Below, in pieces: positions 1 to 7,114 of a stretch of DNA of 14,053 nt. The notes below the pieces were generated by a model. The model was not told where the DNA came from. It saw only the letters and a list, made by a program, of their open reading frames with translations, and did not search any database. Made by a program: the position numbers and the translations under genes. Within the stretch, counting starts at the first letter, position 1. Each line of letters starts with the position of its first letter. This DNA comes from Candidatus Profundicultor aquiphilus (GTDB lineage: Bacteria; Atribacterota; Atribacteria; Atribacterales; Caldatribacteriaceae): contig JABUEZ010000022.1 in NCBI GenBank assembly GCA_013314795.1, positions 1 through 14,053 on the forward strand, read 5' to 3'.

Positions 1-2736
1 ATCGCGCTCCGTAACAGCGGTTTCATCGATCCCCTGAATATCGAGGATTATATTGCCCGGGATGGGTATATGGCCCTGGCAAAAGTTCTGACCGAGATGA
101 CCCCGGAAGAAGTGATCGAAGAGGTAAAAAAATCAGGTTTACGGGGTCGAGGAGGAGCAGGATTTCCGACTGGTCTTAAATGGGAATTCACCCGCCGTTC
201 TCAGGGAGCAGAAAAATTCGTGATCTGTAACGCTGACGAGGGTGATCCTGGAGCATTCATGGATCGGAGTATTCTGGAGGGTGACCCGCATTCAGTTCTG
301 GAAGCAATGGCCATTGCCGGATATGCCATTGGCGCAGGGCAAGGGTATATCTATGTCCGCGCTGAGTACCCCCTGGCCGTAGAACGATTGCACCACGCCA
401 TCGGACAGGCTCGGGAGTATGGTCTTTTGGGCAAAAATATCATGGGTTTGGGCTTTGATTTCGACATTGAAATTCGCATTGGGGCCGGAGCTTTTGTCTG
501 CGGAGAGGAAACTGCTTTAATTGCTTCCATAGAAGGAAAACGTGGTATGCCCCGTCCCAAGCCTCCTTTCCCTGCTCAGAGTGGTCTCTGGGAGAAGCCA
601 ACGGTGATTAACAATGTGGAAACGTATGCCAACATCCCACCCATTATTTTGAACGGTGCGGAGTGGTTCAGCAGTATTGGAACTGAAAAGAGCAAGGGAA
701 CCAAAGTATTCGCCCTGGCGGGAGATGTGAACAATACCGGTCTTGTCGAAGTACCAATGGGGATCAGTCTGGGAGAGATCATCTATGACCTGGGCGGAGG
801 AGTCCGGGGTGGAAAAAAGCTTAAGGCGGTTCAGATTGGTGGTCCTTCTGGAGGATGTATCCCGATCGAGTACCTGAATGTGAAGATTGATTATGATTCT
901 CTCAAAGAACTGGGGGCGATTATGGGTTCAGGTGGTCTCATTGTGATGGATGAGGACACCTGTATGGTGGATCTTGCTCGCTTCTTTCTGGAGTTTGTCC
1001 AGGATGAATCCTGTGGGAAGTGTACCCCCTGTCGTATTGGTACCAAAAGGATGCTGGAGATTTTGAATCGTATTGTAGCTGGTGACGGAAAAGAAGGTGA
1101 TATCGAACTCCTAGAGGACCTGGCTAAACAAATTAAGGCCAGTGCGCTTTGTGGTTTGGGACAGACTGCGCCCAACCCGGTTCTGAGTACTTTGCGCTAT
1201 TTCCGTGAAGAATACGAAGCCCACATTCGGGAGAAAAAGTGCCCGGCAGTAGTTTGTCGAGCTATGTTCCAGGCTCCCTGCCAGCACGCCTGTCCTTTGG
1301 GTATCGATATTCCCGCGTATGTTTCTCTGGTCAAGAACGGTGATTATATTGGAGCTCTTCGGGTTATTCGCGAAGATAATCCTCTGCCGTCTGTATGTGG
1401 TCGAGTATGCCACCGGCCTTGCGAAAGCAAATGCCGGAGAGGGCAACTGGATGAGCCGGTGGCGATTGATGATATTAAGCGCTTTGTGGCCGACTATGCC
1501 CGGCGAAATAGAATCACTCTTCCGGTGGTGATGGAGAGGAAACGCGATGAATCGGTTGCCGTGGTTGGTTCCGGTCCCGCTGGTTTGACCTGTGCTTACT
1601 ATTTGGCCCGATTGGGATACTCGGTAACTGTTTTTGAGGCGCTACCAGTGGCAGGGGGAATGTTAGTGGCTGGTATCCCTGCATATCGTCTGCCCCGAGA
1701 AGCTCTGGAATACGATCTCAACCAGGTTAAAGCTATGGGTGTTAAGATTGAGTGCAATAAAGCACTGGGTCGCGACTTTACTCTGGCGGAGCTTCAGGAG
1801 AAGTTTGACGCTGTATTTCTGGGTATTGGTGCCTGGAAAAGTTTGCCTCTTGGTATTCCTGGAGAGAATCTGGAGGGTGTGGTTCCAGCGCTTGAACTTT
1901 TGCGACACATTAACTTGGGTGGAACGATTGATGTGCCTCGAAGGGCTGTGGTCGTCGGTGGAGGGAATGCAGCCATGGATGCAGCGAGAACCCTTCTTCG
2001 TATGGGGGGCCTTGAGGTGAACGTGGTCTATCGCCGTACCAGAAGCGAAATGCCGGCAATTCCTGAGGAAATCGAGGATGCCGAAAAAGAAGGGATTATT
2101 TTCCATTTCCTGATGGTCCCCCTTGAAGTAGTAGGAGAAAATGGCAAAGTTAAGGGCCTGCGCTTACAGCGCATGCGTTTAGGAGAGTTTGATCGAAGCG
2201 GAAGGCGAAAGCCTGTTCCCATCGAGGGAGGAGAGTTATTCCTGGAGTGTGACATGGTGGTAGTGGCAATTGGTCAGAAACCGGATCTGGAAGGGTTTGC
2301 TCAGGGGTTACAGTTGGATTATCAAGGGAATATCGCTGTTAACCCTTACACCTTGGCTTCTTCACTCCCCAAGGTATTTGCTGGAGGAGATGCGATCGGA
2401 AGAGAAGCAACCGTTGTCCATGCGATGTCCCTGGGGAAAAAGGCTGCTTTCAGTATTCATCAATATCTCCAGGCACAGAAGCAGGAAGAACCGGAGACTA
2501 TAATTCATCCGGAAAGACCTCGAGTCATTGAGGAGCCGCCAGCGGTCAGGGAAGTACCTCGAGTGAAGGTTCCTGAGGTTCCGGTTCGTGAGCGAGTTTG
2601 TAACTTCTCTGAAGTCAAGATTTGTTTGAGTGAGGATGATGTTCGGTACGAGTCCGAGCGTTGTCTGCGGTGTGATCTGGAGAAAATTCTCAAAAAGCAG
2701 GAGGAACGTGCTTTGGTAGAGGAGGGAACTGAATGA
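1..2736 (+). CDS. NuoF-GltD fusion flavoprotein subunit (5' partial), Stn/Hyd-type NAD(P)-linked oxidoreductase
   Basis: The reading frame is open from base 1, so the start lies upstream; 911 residues are visible. The first half is a NuoF/HydB domain: a glycine-rich FMN/NADH loop (GRGGAGFPTG, about 145-174), a second loop GAGAFVCGEE (about 484-513), and the [4Fe-4S] motif ESCGKCTPC with Cys codons at 1012, 1021, 1030 and 1150. It runs into a GltD/NfnB-like half. Cys codons at 1240, 1255, 1279, 1291, 1396, 1408, 1420 and 1432 could bind two [4Fe-4S] clusters. An FAD Rossmann motif VAVVGSGPAG starts at 1555, an NADPH motif VVVGGGNAA at 1948, and the typical end SERCLRCD lies near 2655. Known relatives include the large subunit of the Sporomusa-type (Stn) bifurcating transhydrogenase and flavoproteins of multimeric hydrogenases and formate dehydrogenases. 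It probably exchanges electrons among NADH, NADPH and Fe-S partners in the cytoplasm. The exact reaction is inference. The stop overlaps the next start (ATGA). Confidence 0.9.
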   Translation: MALRNSGFIDPLNIEDYIARDGYMALAKVLTEMTPEEVIEEVKKSGLRGRGGAGFPTGLKWEFTRRSQGAEKFVICNADEGDPGAFMDRSILEGDPHSVLEAMAIAGYAIGAGQGYIYVRAEYPLAVERLHHAIGQAREYGLLGKNIMGLGFDFDIEIRIGAGAFVCGEETALIASIEGKRGMPRPKPPFPAQSGLWEKPTVINNVETYANIPPIILNGAEWFSSIGTEKSKGTKVFALAGDVNNTGLVEVPMGISLGEIIYDLGGGVRGGKKLKAVQIGGPSGGCIPIEYLNVKIDYDSLKELGAIMGSGGLIVMDEDTCMVDLARFFLEFVQDESCGKCTPCRIGTKRMLEILNRIVAGDGKEGDIELLEDLAKQIKASALCGLGQTAPNPVLSTLRYFREEYEAHIREKKCPAVVCRAMFQAPCQHACPLGIDIPAYVSLVKNGDYIGALRVIREDNPLPSVCGRVCHRPCESKCRRGQLDEPVAIDDIKRFVADYARRNRITLPVVMERKRDESVAVVGSGPAGLTCAYYLARLGYSVTVFEALPVAGGMLVAGIPAYRLPREALEYDLNQVKAMGVKIECNKALGRDFTLAELQEKFDAVFLGIGAWKSLPLGIPGENLEGVVPALELLRHINLGGTIDVPRRAVVVGGGNAAMDAARTLLRMGGLEVNVVYRRTRSEMPAIPEEIEDAEKEGIIFHFLMVPLEVVGENGKVKGLRLQRMRLGEFDRSGRRKPVPIEGGELFLECDMVVVAIGQKPDLEGFAQGLQLDYQGNIAVNPYTLASSLPKVFAGGDAIGREATVVHAMSLGKKAAFSIHQYLQAQKQEEPETIIHPERPRVIEEPPAVREVPRVKVPEVPVRERVCNFSEVKICLSEDDVRYESERCLRCDLEKILKKQEERALVEEGTE
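6..105 (+). repeat. Direct repeat copy 1, shared with the hydB-like gene
   Basis: Bases 6-105 match 3563-3662 at 99 of 100 positions by eye; the only difference is C88 versus T3645. The copy encodes the junction just before and at the start of the NuoF domain (the stretch containing RNSGFIDPLNIEDY). In the next 87 or so bases about a third of positions differ, mostly third-codon changes, so the identity ends abruptly. Confidence 0.93.
2721..2726 (+). promoter_or_regulatory. Ribosome binding site of the nuoE-like gene
   Basis: GGAGGG lies 6 bases before the ATG at 2733, inside the end of the upstream gene. It favours ATG 2733, which overlaps the upstream TGA, over the in-frame ATG at 2736. 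The overlap suggests translational coupling of the two subunits. Confidence 0.75.
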
Positions 2737-3200
2737 TGGAAGAGAGCTTATATCGGGAGATTGAAGAGATTATAGAGAAATACAGAGAGGAAGAGACACC
2801 CCTTCTCTGTGTCTTACAGGAAGTGCAGGAGAAGTTTCATTATCTTCCACGGAATGTTTTGGGGTATATTGCAAAGAAAATGAACGTTCCCTCAAGTACC
2901 GTATACGGGGTGGCAACTTTCTACTCTTTCTTTGAGACAAATCCGGTAGGGGAGTACGTCATCAGAGTGTGCAAAAGCACCCCCTGTCATGTCCAAGGAG
3001 CCTTCAATGTGTTGCAAGCGCTCAAGCGAGAGCTGGGACTCAAGGAAGGAGAAACGAGTAAAGATGGGAAGTTTACCCTGGAAGTGACGAGTTGTCTGGG
3101 GGTTTGCGGTGTTGCACCGGCAATGATGATTAACGATGTAACTTATGGCAATCTGAACGACGAGAGAGTGAGAGAAATTTTAGCTCTCTACAGACGGTGA
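2733..3200 (+). CDS. hydC: NuoE/HydC-like [2Fe-2S] thioredoxin-fold subunit
   Basis: A protein of 155 residues, the usual length for NuoE/HydC. It has an N-terminal helical part (about 1-65, with the family-like segment YGVATFYSFF) and a thioredoxin-like ferredoxin fold. The four [2Fe-2S] ligands are in the family spacing: Cys80 and Cys85 (CKSTPC), then Cys121 and Cys125 (CLGVC). In HydABC-type hydrogenases and complex I this subunit docks next to the FMN of the NuoF/HydB subunit and holds the N1a-type cluster. It lies between two NuoF-type genes, so it could serve either one; the 12-base gap to the hydB-like gene and the order C-B-A favour the hydrogenase. The name hydC comes from context; nuoE-like is equally fair. 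Confidence 0.92.
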   Translation: MMEESLYREIEEIIEKYREEETPLLCVLQEVQEKFHYLPRNVLGYIAKKMNVPSSTVYGVATFYSFFETNPVGEYVIRVCKSTPCHVQGAFNVLQALKRELGLKEGETSKDGKFTLEVTSCLGVCGVAPAMMINDVTYGNLNDERVREILALYRR

Positions 3201-3212
3201 GGGGGTTTTGTC

Positions 3213-4847
3213 ATGTTCTATCGCACGCATGTATTGGTAGAAATGACCAGTTCATCAGTGGCCTTTGGGGCGGCCCAGGTGAAGGAAGCCCTGGAGAGAG
3301 AGATCGAGCGGGTAGGACTAAAGAATGAAGTGAAGGTGCTCGAAACCGGTAGTTTTGGTGCGTCTCTTCCTTCCCCTTTTGTGGTCATCTATCCGGATAA
3401 CGTGATTTATGCCCCTCTCCGCGTTCAAGATGTTCGGCGTGTGGTTGAGGAGCATCTCTTAAAAGGGAGAGTGGTAAGGGAACTGATGCTTGCCGGAGGT
3501 CTGGAGTGGAAGACCTCTGAGTTTGCCTTTCCTTTTCCCTTGGCAAAAGAAACAAGAGTGGTGCTCCGTAACAGCGGTTTCATCGATCCCCTGAATATCG
3601 AGGATTATATTGCCCGGGATGGGTATATGGCCCTGGCAAAAGTTTTGACCGAGATGACCCCGCAAGAGGTTATTGAGGTAATTAAGCGATCAAATCTCCT
3701 AGGCCGGGGTGGTGCTGGATTCCCCACCGGTCTTAAGTGGGAATTTACGTATAAGGCAGAAGGTCAAGAGAAATATGTAGTATGCAATGCCGACGAGGGA
3801 GAGCCAGGTACGTTTAAGGACCGGTTGATTCTGGAAGGTGATCCACACTCAATTCTTGAAGCGATGGCCATTGCTGGATATGCGGTGGGGGCTCGGGAGG
3901 GATATATTTATGTGAGGGCTGAGTATCCTCAGAGTATCCGGCACCTGGAAGAAGCAATCAGACAGGCTGGAGAATATGGCTTTCTGGGAGAAAACATTCT
4001 TGGAAGTCAGTTTTCTTTCTGGGTGAAGATTCGCAAAGGTGCTGGTGCCTATGTGTGCGGTGAGGAAACAGCTCTTCTGGAATCAATCGAGGGAAAGCGA
4101 GGAGAACCTCGAGTGAAACCTCCGTACCCACCCCAGAAAGGTCTCTGGGGGAAACCAACGGTTATCAATAACGTTGAAACTCTGGCCAACATTCCTCCCA
4201 TTATTTTGCGGGGACCGGAGTGGTTCAAAAGTATTGGAACTCCCACCTGTCCGGGCACGAAAGTGTTCACCCTTACCGGTAATGTCAATAACCTGGGGTT
4301 GATCGAGGTGCCCATGGGGATTACGTTGCGGGAGTTGATATTCGAGATTGGGGGGGGTGTCCGGGGTGGTCATGGCTTGAAGCTGGTTCAAACCGGAGGT
4401 CCTTCTGGTGGAACCATGACTCCAGACCTTCTTGATGTACCGATGACCTTCGATACGCTTCCCAAATACAATTCTGCTCTTGGTTCCGGGGCGTTGACGG
4501 TGGTTGACGATACGCATTGCATTGTGGATGTGGTGAAAAGTTTTGGGGAGTTTTTCCTCCACGAATCCTGTGGGAAGTGTACCCCATGTCGTATCGGCAA
4601 TAAACGCATTGTGGAAATTCTGGAAAAGATCAGCGAGGGCAAAGGAACGCTTGACCATTTAGAGGAACTCCTCCATCTTGGAAGAAACATGAAAATGACC
4701 GCTTTCTGTGGTCTGGGGCAGGCTGCGCCCAATCCGTTGTTACGGTGTCTGGAGTTTTTCCGGGAGGAATTTGAAACTCATGTGAAAGAGAAGGTTTGTC
4801 CAGCGGGGACTTGCCAGTTGAAGTCCCTCCAGCGGACAGTTCGTTAG
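3213..4847 (+). CDS. hydB: NuoF/HydB-like NADH-binding flavoprotein subunit, lacking N- and C-terminal ferredoxin clusters
   Basis: A protein of 544 residues. Residues 1-95 resemble the thioredoxin-like ferredoxin domain of HydB but contain no cysteine; the place where family members usually have a Cys reads ETGSFG. Residues about 140-520 are a full NuoF domain: GRGGAGFPTG near 164, GAGAYVCGEE at 276, and [4Fe-4S] ligands Cys453, Cys456, Cys459 and Cys499. The protein stops ten residues after a CPAGTC motif (Cys529, Cys534), where typical HydB proteins continue into a 2[4Fe-4S] ferredoxin domain. The expected role is FMN-mediated electron transfer between NAD(H) and the Fe-S chain of HydA. 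Without the extra clusters it may be a plain NADH module rather than a bifurcating one, which is inference. The G-rich run just after the upstream stop, 3201-3205, may be its weak ribosome binding site. Confidence 0.92.
   Translation: MFYRTHVLVEMTSSSVAFGAAQVKEALEREIERVGLKNEVKVLETGSFGASLPSPFVVIYPDNVIYAPLRVQDVRRVVEEHLLKGRVVRELMLAGGLEWKTSEFAFPFPLAKETRVVLRNSGFIDPLNIEDYIARDGYMALAKVLTEMTPQEVIEVIKRSNLLGRGGAGFPTGLKWEFTYKAEGQEKYVVCNADEGEPGTFKDRLILEGDPHSILEAMAIAGYAVGAREGYIYVRAEYPQSIRHLEEAIRQAGEYGFLGENILGSQFSFWVKIRKGAGAYVCGEETALLESIEGKRGEPRVKPPYPPQKGLWGKPTVINNVETLANIPPIILRGPEWFKSIGTPTCPGTKVFTLTGNVNNLGLIEVPMGITLRELIFEIGGGVRGGHGLKLVQTGGPSGGTMTPDLLDVPMTFDTLPKYNSALGSGALTVVDDTHCIVDVVKSFGEFFLHESCGKCTPCRIGNKRIVEILEKISEGKGTLDHLEELLHLGRNMKMTAFCGLGQAAPNPLLRCLEFFREEFETHVKEKVCPAGTCQLKSLQRTVR
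3563..3662 (+). repeat. Direct repeat copy 2, inside the hydB-like gene
   Basis: Partner of bases 6-105, offset by 3557 bases, with one mismatch in 100. It encodes residues about 117-150, the link between the degenerate thioredoxin-like domain and the NuoF domain. Both copies are in the same reading frame of paralogous genes, so the repeat is coding. Confidence 0.93.
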
Positions 4848-4872
4848 AAGTATGTATCGAAAAAAGTGAGCT

Positions 4873-4878
4873 AAGGAG
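4873..4878 (+). promoter_or_regulatory. Ribosome binding site of hydA
   Basis: AAGGAG ends 11 bases before the ATG at 4890. It decides the start: the longer frame beginning with GTG 4878 would begin inside this site and has no purine-rich site of its own. Confidence 0.7.
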
Positions 4879-4889
4879 TGAGGGAAAAA

Positions 4890-6656
4890 ATGGCCAAGAC
4901 ACTAAAGGAAATGGAAAAAGCAAAGGAAAAAGCCAACCTGGTTACGATTTATCTTGATGGGAAGGAAGCGAAAGTTCCCGAAGGAATTACGATTCTTGAA
5001 GCGTGCCGGATGGAAGGTTTTCATGTGCCAACGCTCTGCTATATGGAGGGATTGAGTTCCTGGGGTGGATGTCGAATCTGCGTCGTGGAAGTGGAAGGTC
5101 AGCCGAATCTGGTGGCATCCTGTGTCACTCCGGTCAGAGAAGGAATGAAGATCAGGTTGTCTTCGAGAGCAGTTCGGGAAGCCAGGAAAACGAACCTCGA
5201 ACTTTTACTCTCCAATCACCCTCTCGATTGTCAGCTTTGTGACCGGAACGGATCCTGCGAATTGCAGGAACTGGCGTATGAATTTGGGGTGCGGGAAATC
5301 CGGTTTGGAGGAGAACGGAAAACTTACGCTGTCGATATGAGCAGTCCTTCGGTAAAGAGGGATGCCAACCGGTGTATCCTCTGCGGTCGGTGCGTAAGGA
5401 CCTGTCGAGAAGTTCAGAGTGTGTGTGCCATTGATTTTGCCAATCGCGGTTTTGATACCTTTATCAGCCCTTCTCTTGGTCTTCCTCTGGGAGAGAGTGT
5501 CTGTATCAATTGTGGTCAGTGTATTCTGGCCTGTCCAACTGGGGCACTCTCGGAAGTGAGCCATGTGGAAATGGTCTGGGATGCCATTGAAGATCCCGGA
5601 AAGTTTGTTGTTCTGCAAACCGCCCCCGCAGTTCGAGTCAGCATTGGTGAACCCTTTGGCCTTCCAGCGGGAACCGTTACCACCGGAAAGATGGTGGCTG
5701 CTTTTCGCCGTTTGGGATTTGATCGGGTTTTTGACACAAACTTTACTGCTGACTTAACGATTATTGAAGAGGGCCACGAATTTATCGGTCGAGTGAAAAA
5801 GGGTGGTAAATTGCCCCTCATTACTTCCTGCAGTCCGGGCTGGATCAAGTTTATGGAACACTTTTATCCGGAACTGATGGAGAACGTTTCCACCTGCAAA
5901 TCACCGCAACAGATGTTTGGAGCAATAGCCAAAACCTATTATGCGCAGAAGATGGGAATCGATCCCAAAGATATGGTGGTGGTTTCCATCATGCCGTGTA
6001 CCGCAAAGAAGTTTGAGTGTCAGCGAGATGAGATGTGTGCCAGTGGTTACCAGGATGTAGATTTCTCGCTGACCACTCGAGAAGCAGCGAGGATGCTGAA
6101 GGAAAAAGGAATTCGCCTGGAAGAAATGCCGGAAGAGAACTTCGACGATCCTCTGGGAATTTCCACCGGTGCAGCTGCCGTTTTTGGTGCTACGGGTGGC
6201 GTCATGGAGGCAGCTTTGCGGTCTGTTTATGAGATTTCAACCGGAAAAACCCTGGAGAAGCTCGATTTTTACCAGGTGCGTGGTCTTGATGGGGTAAAAG
6301 AAGCTTCACTGGAGATTAACGGGATGGAAGTGAACGTTGCTGTGGCCCATGGATTGGGGAACGCCCGCCGGCTTCTTGATCAAGTTAAAGCTGGCAACAG
6401 CAAGTACCATTTTATTGAAATTATGGCCTGTCCGGGTGGTTGTATCGGAGGTGGCGGACAGCCAATTCCCACAAATCTCGAAATCAGAATGAAAAGGATT
6501 GCAGCAATTTATGAAGTGGACAAAAATCTTCCTTTGCGAAAATCTCACGAAAATCCTGCCATCAAAAAGCTGTACGAAGAATTTTTGGGTGAACCGAACG
6601 GCGAGAAGGCACATCATCTTCTCCATACCCATTACATGCCCCGTGAAAGGATATAA
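4890..6656 (+). CDS. hydA: [FeFe] hydrogenase catalytic subunit, NAD(P)-linked multimeric type
   Basis: A protein of 588 residues with the modular M3 layout of group A [FeFe] hydrogenases. The N-terminal [2Fe-2S] domain has Cys50, 61, 64 and 78. The NuoG-like His-Cys3 [4Fe-4S] motif has His110 and Cys114, 117 and 123. The two-cluster ferredoxin domain has Cys162, 165, 168 and 172, and Cys205, 208, 211 and 215. The H-cluster domain carries L1 TSCSPGW (Cys314), L2 MPCTAKKFE (Cys370) and L3 MACPGGCIGGGGQP (Cys514, Cys518). All motifs are intact, so the enzyme should make or oxidise H2 once its diiron site is built by HydEFG, which are not in this window. L1 has Ser315 where the classical form has a second Cys. 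There is no C-terminal extra cluster domain such as Thermotoga HydA has. It is the last gene of the redox operon. Start ATG 4890 is chosen by its ribosome binding site. Confidence 0.97.
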   Translation: MAKTLKEMEKAKEKANLVTIYLDGKEAKVPEGITILEACRMEGFHVPTLCYMEGLSSWGGCRICVVEVEGQPNLVASCVTPVREGMKIRLSSRAVREARKTNLELLLSNHPLDCQLCDRNGSCELQELAYEFGVREIRFGGERKTYAVDMSSPSVKRDANRCILCGRCVRTCREVQSVCAIDFANRGFDTFISPSLGLPLGESVCINCGQCILACPTGALSEVSHVEMVWDAIEDPGKFVVLQTAPAVRVSIGEPFGLPAGTVTTGKMVAAFRRLGFDRVFDTNFTADLTIIEEGHEFIGRVKKGGKLPLITSCSPGWIKFMEHFYPELMENVSTCKSPQQMFGAIAKTYYAQKMGIDPKDMVVVSIMPCTAKKFECQRDEMCASGYQDVDFSLTTREAARMLKEKGIRLEEMPEENFDDPLGISTGAAAVFGATGGVMEAALRSVYEISTGKTLEKLDFYQVRGLDGVKEASLEINGMEVNVAVAHGLGNARRLLDQVKAGNSKYHFIEIMACPGGCIGGGGQPIPTNLEIRMKRIAAIYEVDKNLPLRKSHENPAIKKLYEEFLGEPNGEKAHHLLHTHYMPRERI

Positions 6657-6664
6657 ATAAGGAG

Positions 6665-6690
6665 AGCCCCCTTCTGGGAAGGGGGCTTTT
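6665..6690 (+). terminator. GC-rich hairpin after hydA: rho-independent terminator or attenuator overlapping the next ribosome binding site
   Basis: Perfect 10-bp stem: AGCCCCCTTC (6665-6674) pairs with GAAGGGGGCT (6678-6687) around a 3-base loop, followed by TTT and then GGTT. The stem is strong but the T tract is short, so termination may be partial. The right arm contains AAGGGGG, the only good Shine-Dalgarno sequence for the gene starting at 6695. The hairpin could therefore both separate the hydrogenase operon from the next one and mask that gene's ribosome binding site in read-through RNA. Confidence 0.75.
6679..6685 (+). promoter_or_regulatory. Ribosome binding site of the yqgF-like gene, inside the terminator stem
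   Basis: AAGGGGG ends 9 bases before the ATG at 6695. It supports ATG 6695 over the in-frame TTG at 6689, which is too close to this site. It is fully base-paired if the hairpin forms. Confidence 0.6.
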
Positions 6691-6694
6691 GGTT

Positions 6695-7114
6695 ATGGAA
6701 AAAACACGGTTTTTCTTGGCTATCGATCCGGGAAGGGAAAAGGTGGGGATGGCGGTTCTTTCTGGGGAAGGAAAGATAAAGTGGATGGGAATTGTGGGTA
6801 TCACTAATCTCCGGCAAGAAATCGAGATGCTCCAATCTCGATTTTCTTTTCAGAAGGTGGTAATGGGGGGTAGTACCGGTAAGGATAAAATTGTGGGAAT
6901 TCTACAAGAACTGAATTTAGAAGTAATGCTGGTGGATGAACGGTATAGCTCGGAAGAAGCTCGAGAACTTTATTTTAGAGAGCGATTTCCTTCTTTCTGG
7001 AGGAGAATTTTACCGCTTTCTTTTTTGTCTCCCCGTCGTCCGTATGACGACTGGCAAGCGGTGGTCATTGGTCGACGGTATTTGCAAAATCGGAGGGACA
7101 AAGCCTTTGAGTAA
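6695..7114 (+). CDS. YqgF/RuvX-like RNase H-fold nuclease (cyanobacterial-type variant)
   Basis: A protein of 139 residues. It opens with the RNase H/RuvC-fold signature FLAIDPGREKVGMAV (Asp11), has a VMGGST segment after the second strand, then VDERYSSEEARELY (Asp81, Glu82), and ends with P-R-R-P-Y-DD (Asp118, Asp119). The DPGR, VDERYS and RPxDD pattern matches the divergent YqgF-like family best known in cyanobacteria rather than the compact RuvX of E. coli. The YqgF/RuvX fold is linked to 16S rRNA 5'-end maturation and to Holliday-junction-like substrates; which applies here is unknown. The four acidic residues suggest an active nuclease. It is the first gene of the second run and its stop overlaps the next proposed start. 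Confidence 0.8.
   Translation: MEKTRFFLAIDPGREKVGMAVLSGEGKIKWMGIVGITNLRQEIEMLQSRFSFQKVVMGGSTGKDKIVGILQELNLEVMLVDERYSSEEARELYFRERFPSFWRRILPLSFLSPRRPYDDWQAVVIGRRYLQNRRDKAFE
7092..7097 (+). promoter_or_regulatory. Ribosome binding site of the AMMECR1-domain gene
   Basis: GGAGGG lies 9 bases before TTG 7107, inside the upstream gene. The in-frame ATG at 7134 has only a GGAAAGG directly against it, with no usable spacing. This site is the reason for preferring the TTG start. Confidence 0.55.

Noticed and set aside
1005..1040. Second conversion tract at the NuoF [4Fe-4S] motif (matching about 4563-4598)
   Set aside because: The near-identity is short and covers a stretch under very strong protein constraint (ESCGKCTPCRIG), so conservation is enough to explain it.
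1663..2106. Antisense open frames inside the redox genes, such as 1663-2106 and 4083-4658 on the minus strand
   Set aside because: They are shadows of strongly conserved plus-strand genes, with low-complexity or arbitrary composition and no ribosome sites or family motifs.
4878..4889. GTG 4878 as the start of hydA, adding four residues
   Set aside because: It overlaps the AAGGAG that serves ATG 4890 and has no ribosome binding site of its own.
4848..4889. Frameshift hiding a C-terminal ferredoxin domain of HydB
   Set aside because: Only 42 bases remain before hydA and they hold no cysteine-rich frame in any phase, so the domain is absent rather than frameshifted.
6652..6657. TATAAA as a -10 promoter element for the yqgF-like gene
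   Set aside because: No -35-like hexamer lies about 17 bases upstream, and the box falls in the end of hydA. AT-rich codons around the stop explain it. Transcript mapping would be needed to revive it.
6936..7106. Long N-terminal extension of the AMMECR1 protein from ATG 6936
   Set aside because: It would overlap the yqgF-like gene over about 180 bases in another frame and has no resemblance to the family. The domain begins after about 7107.
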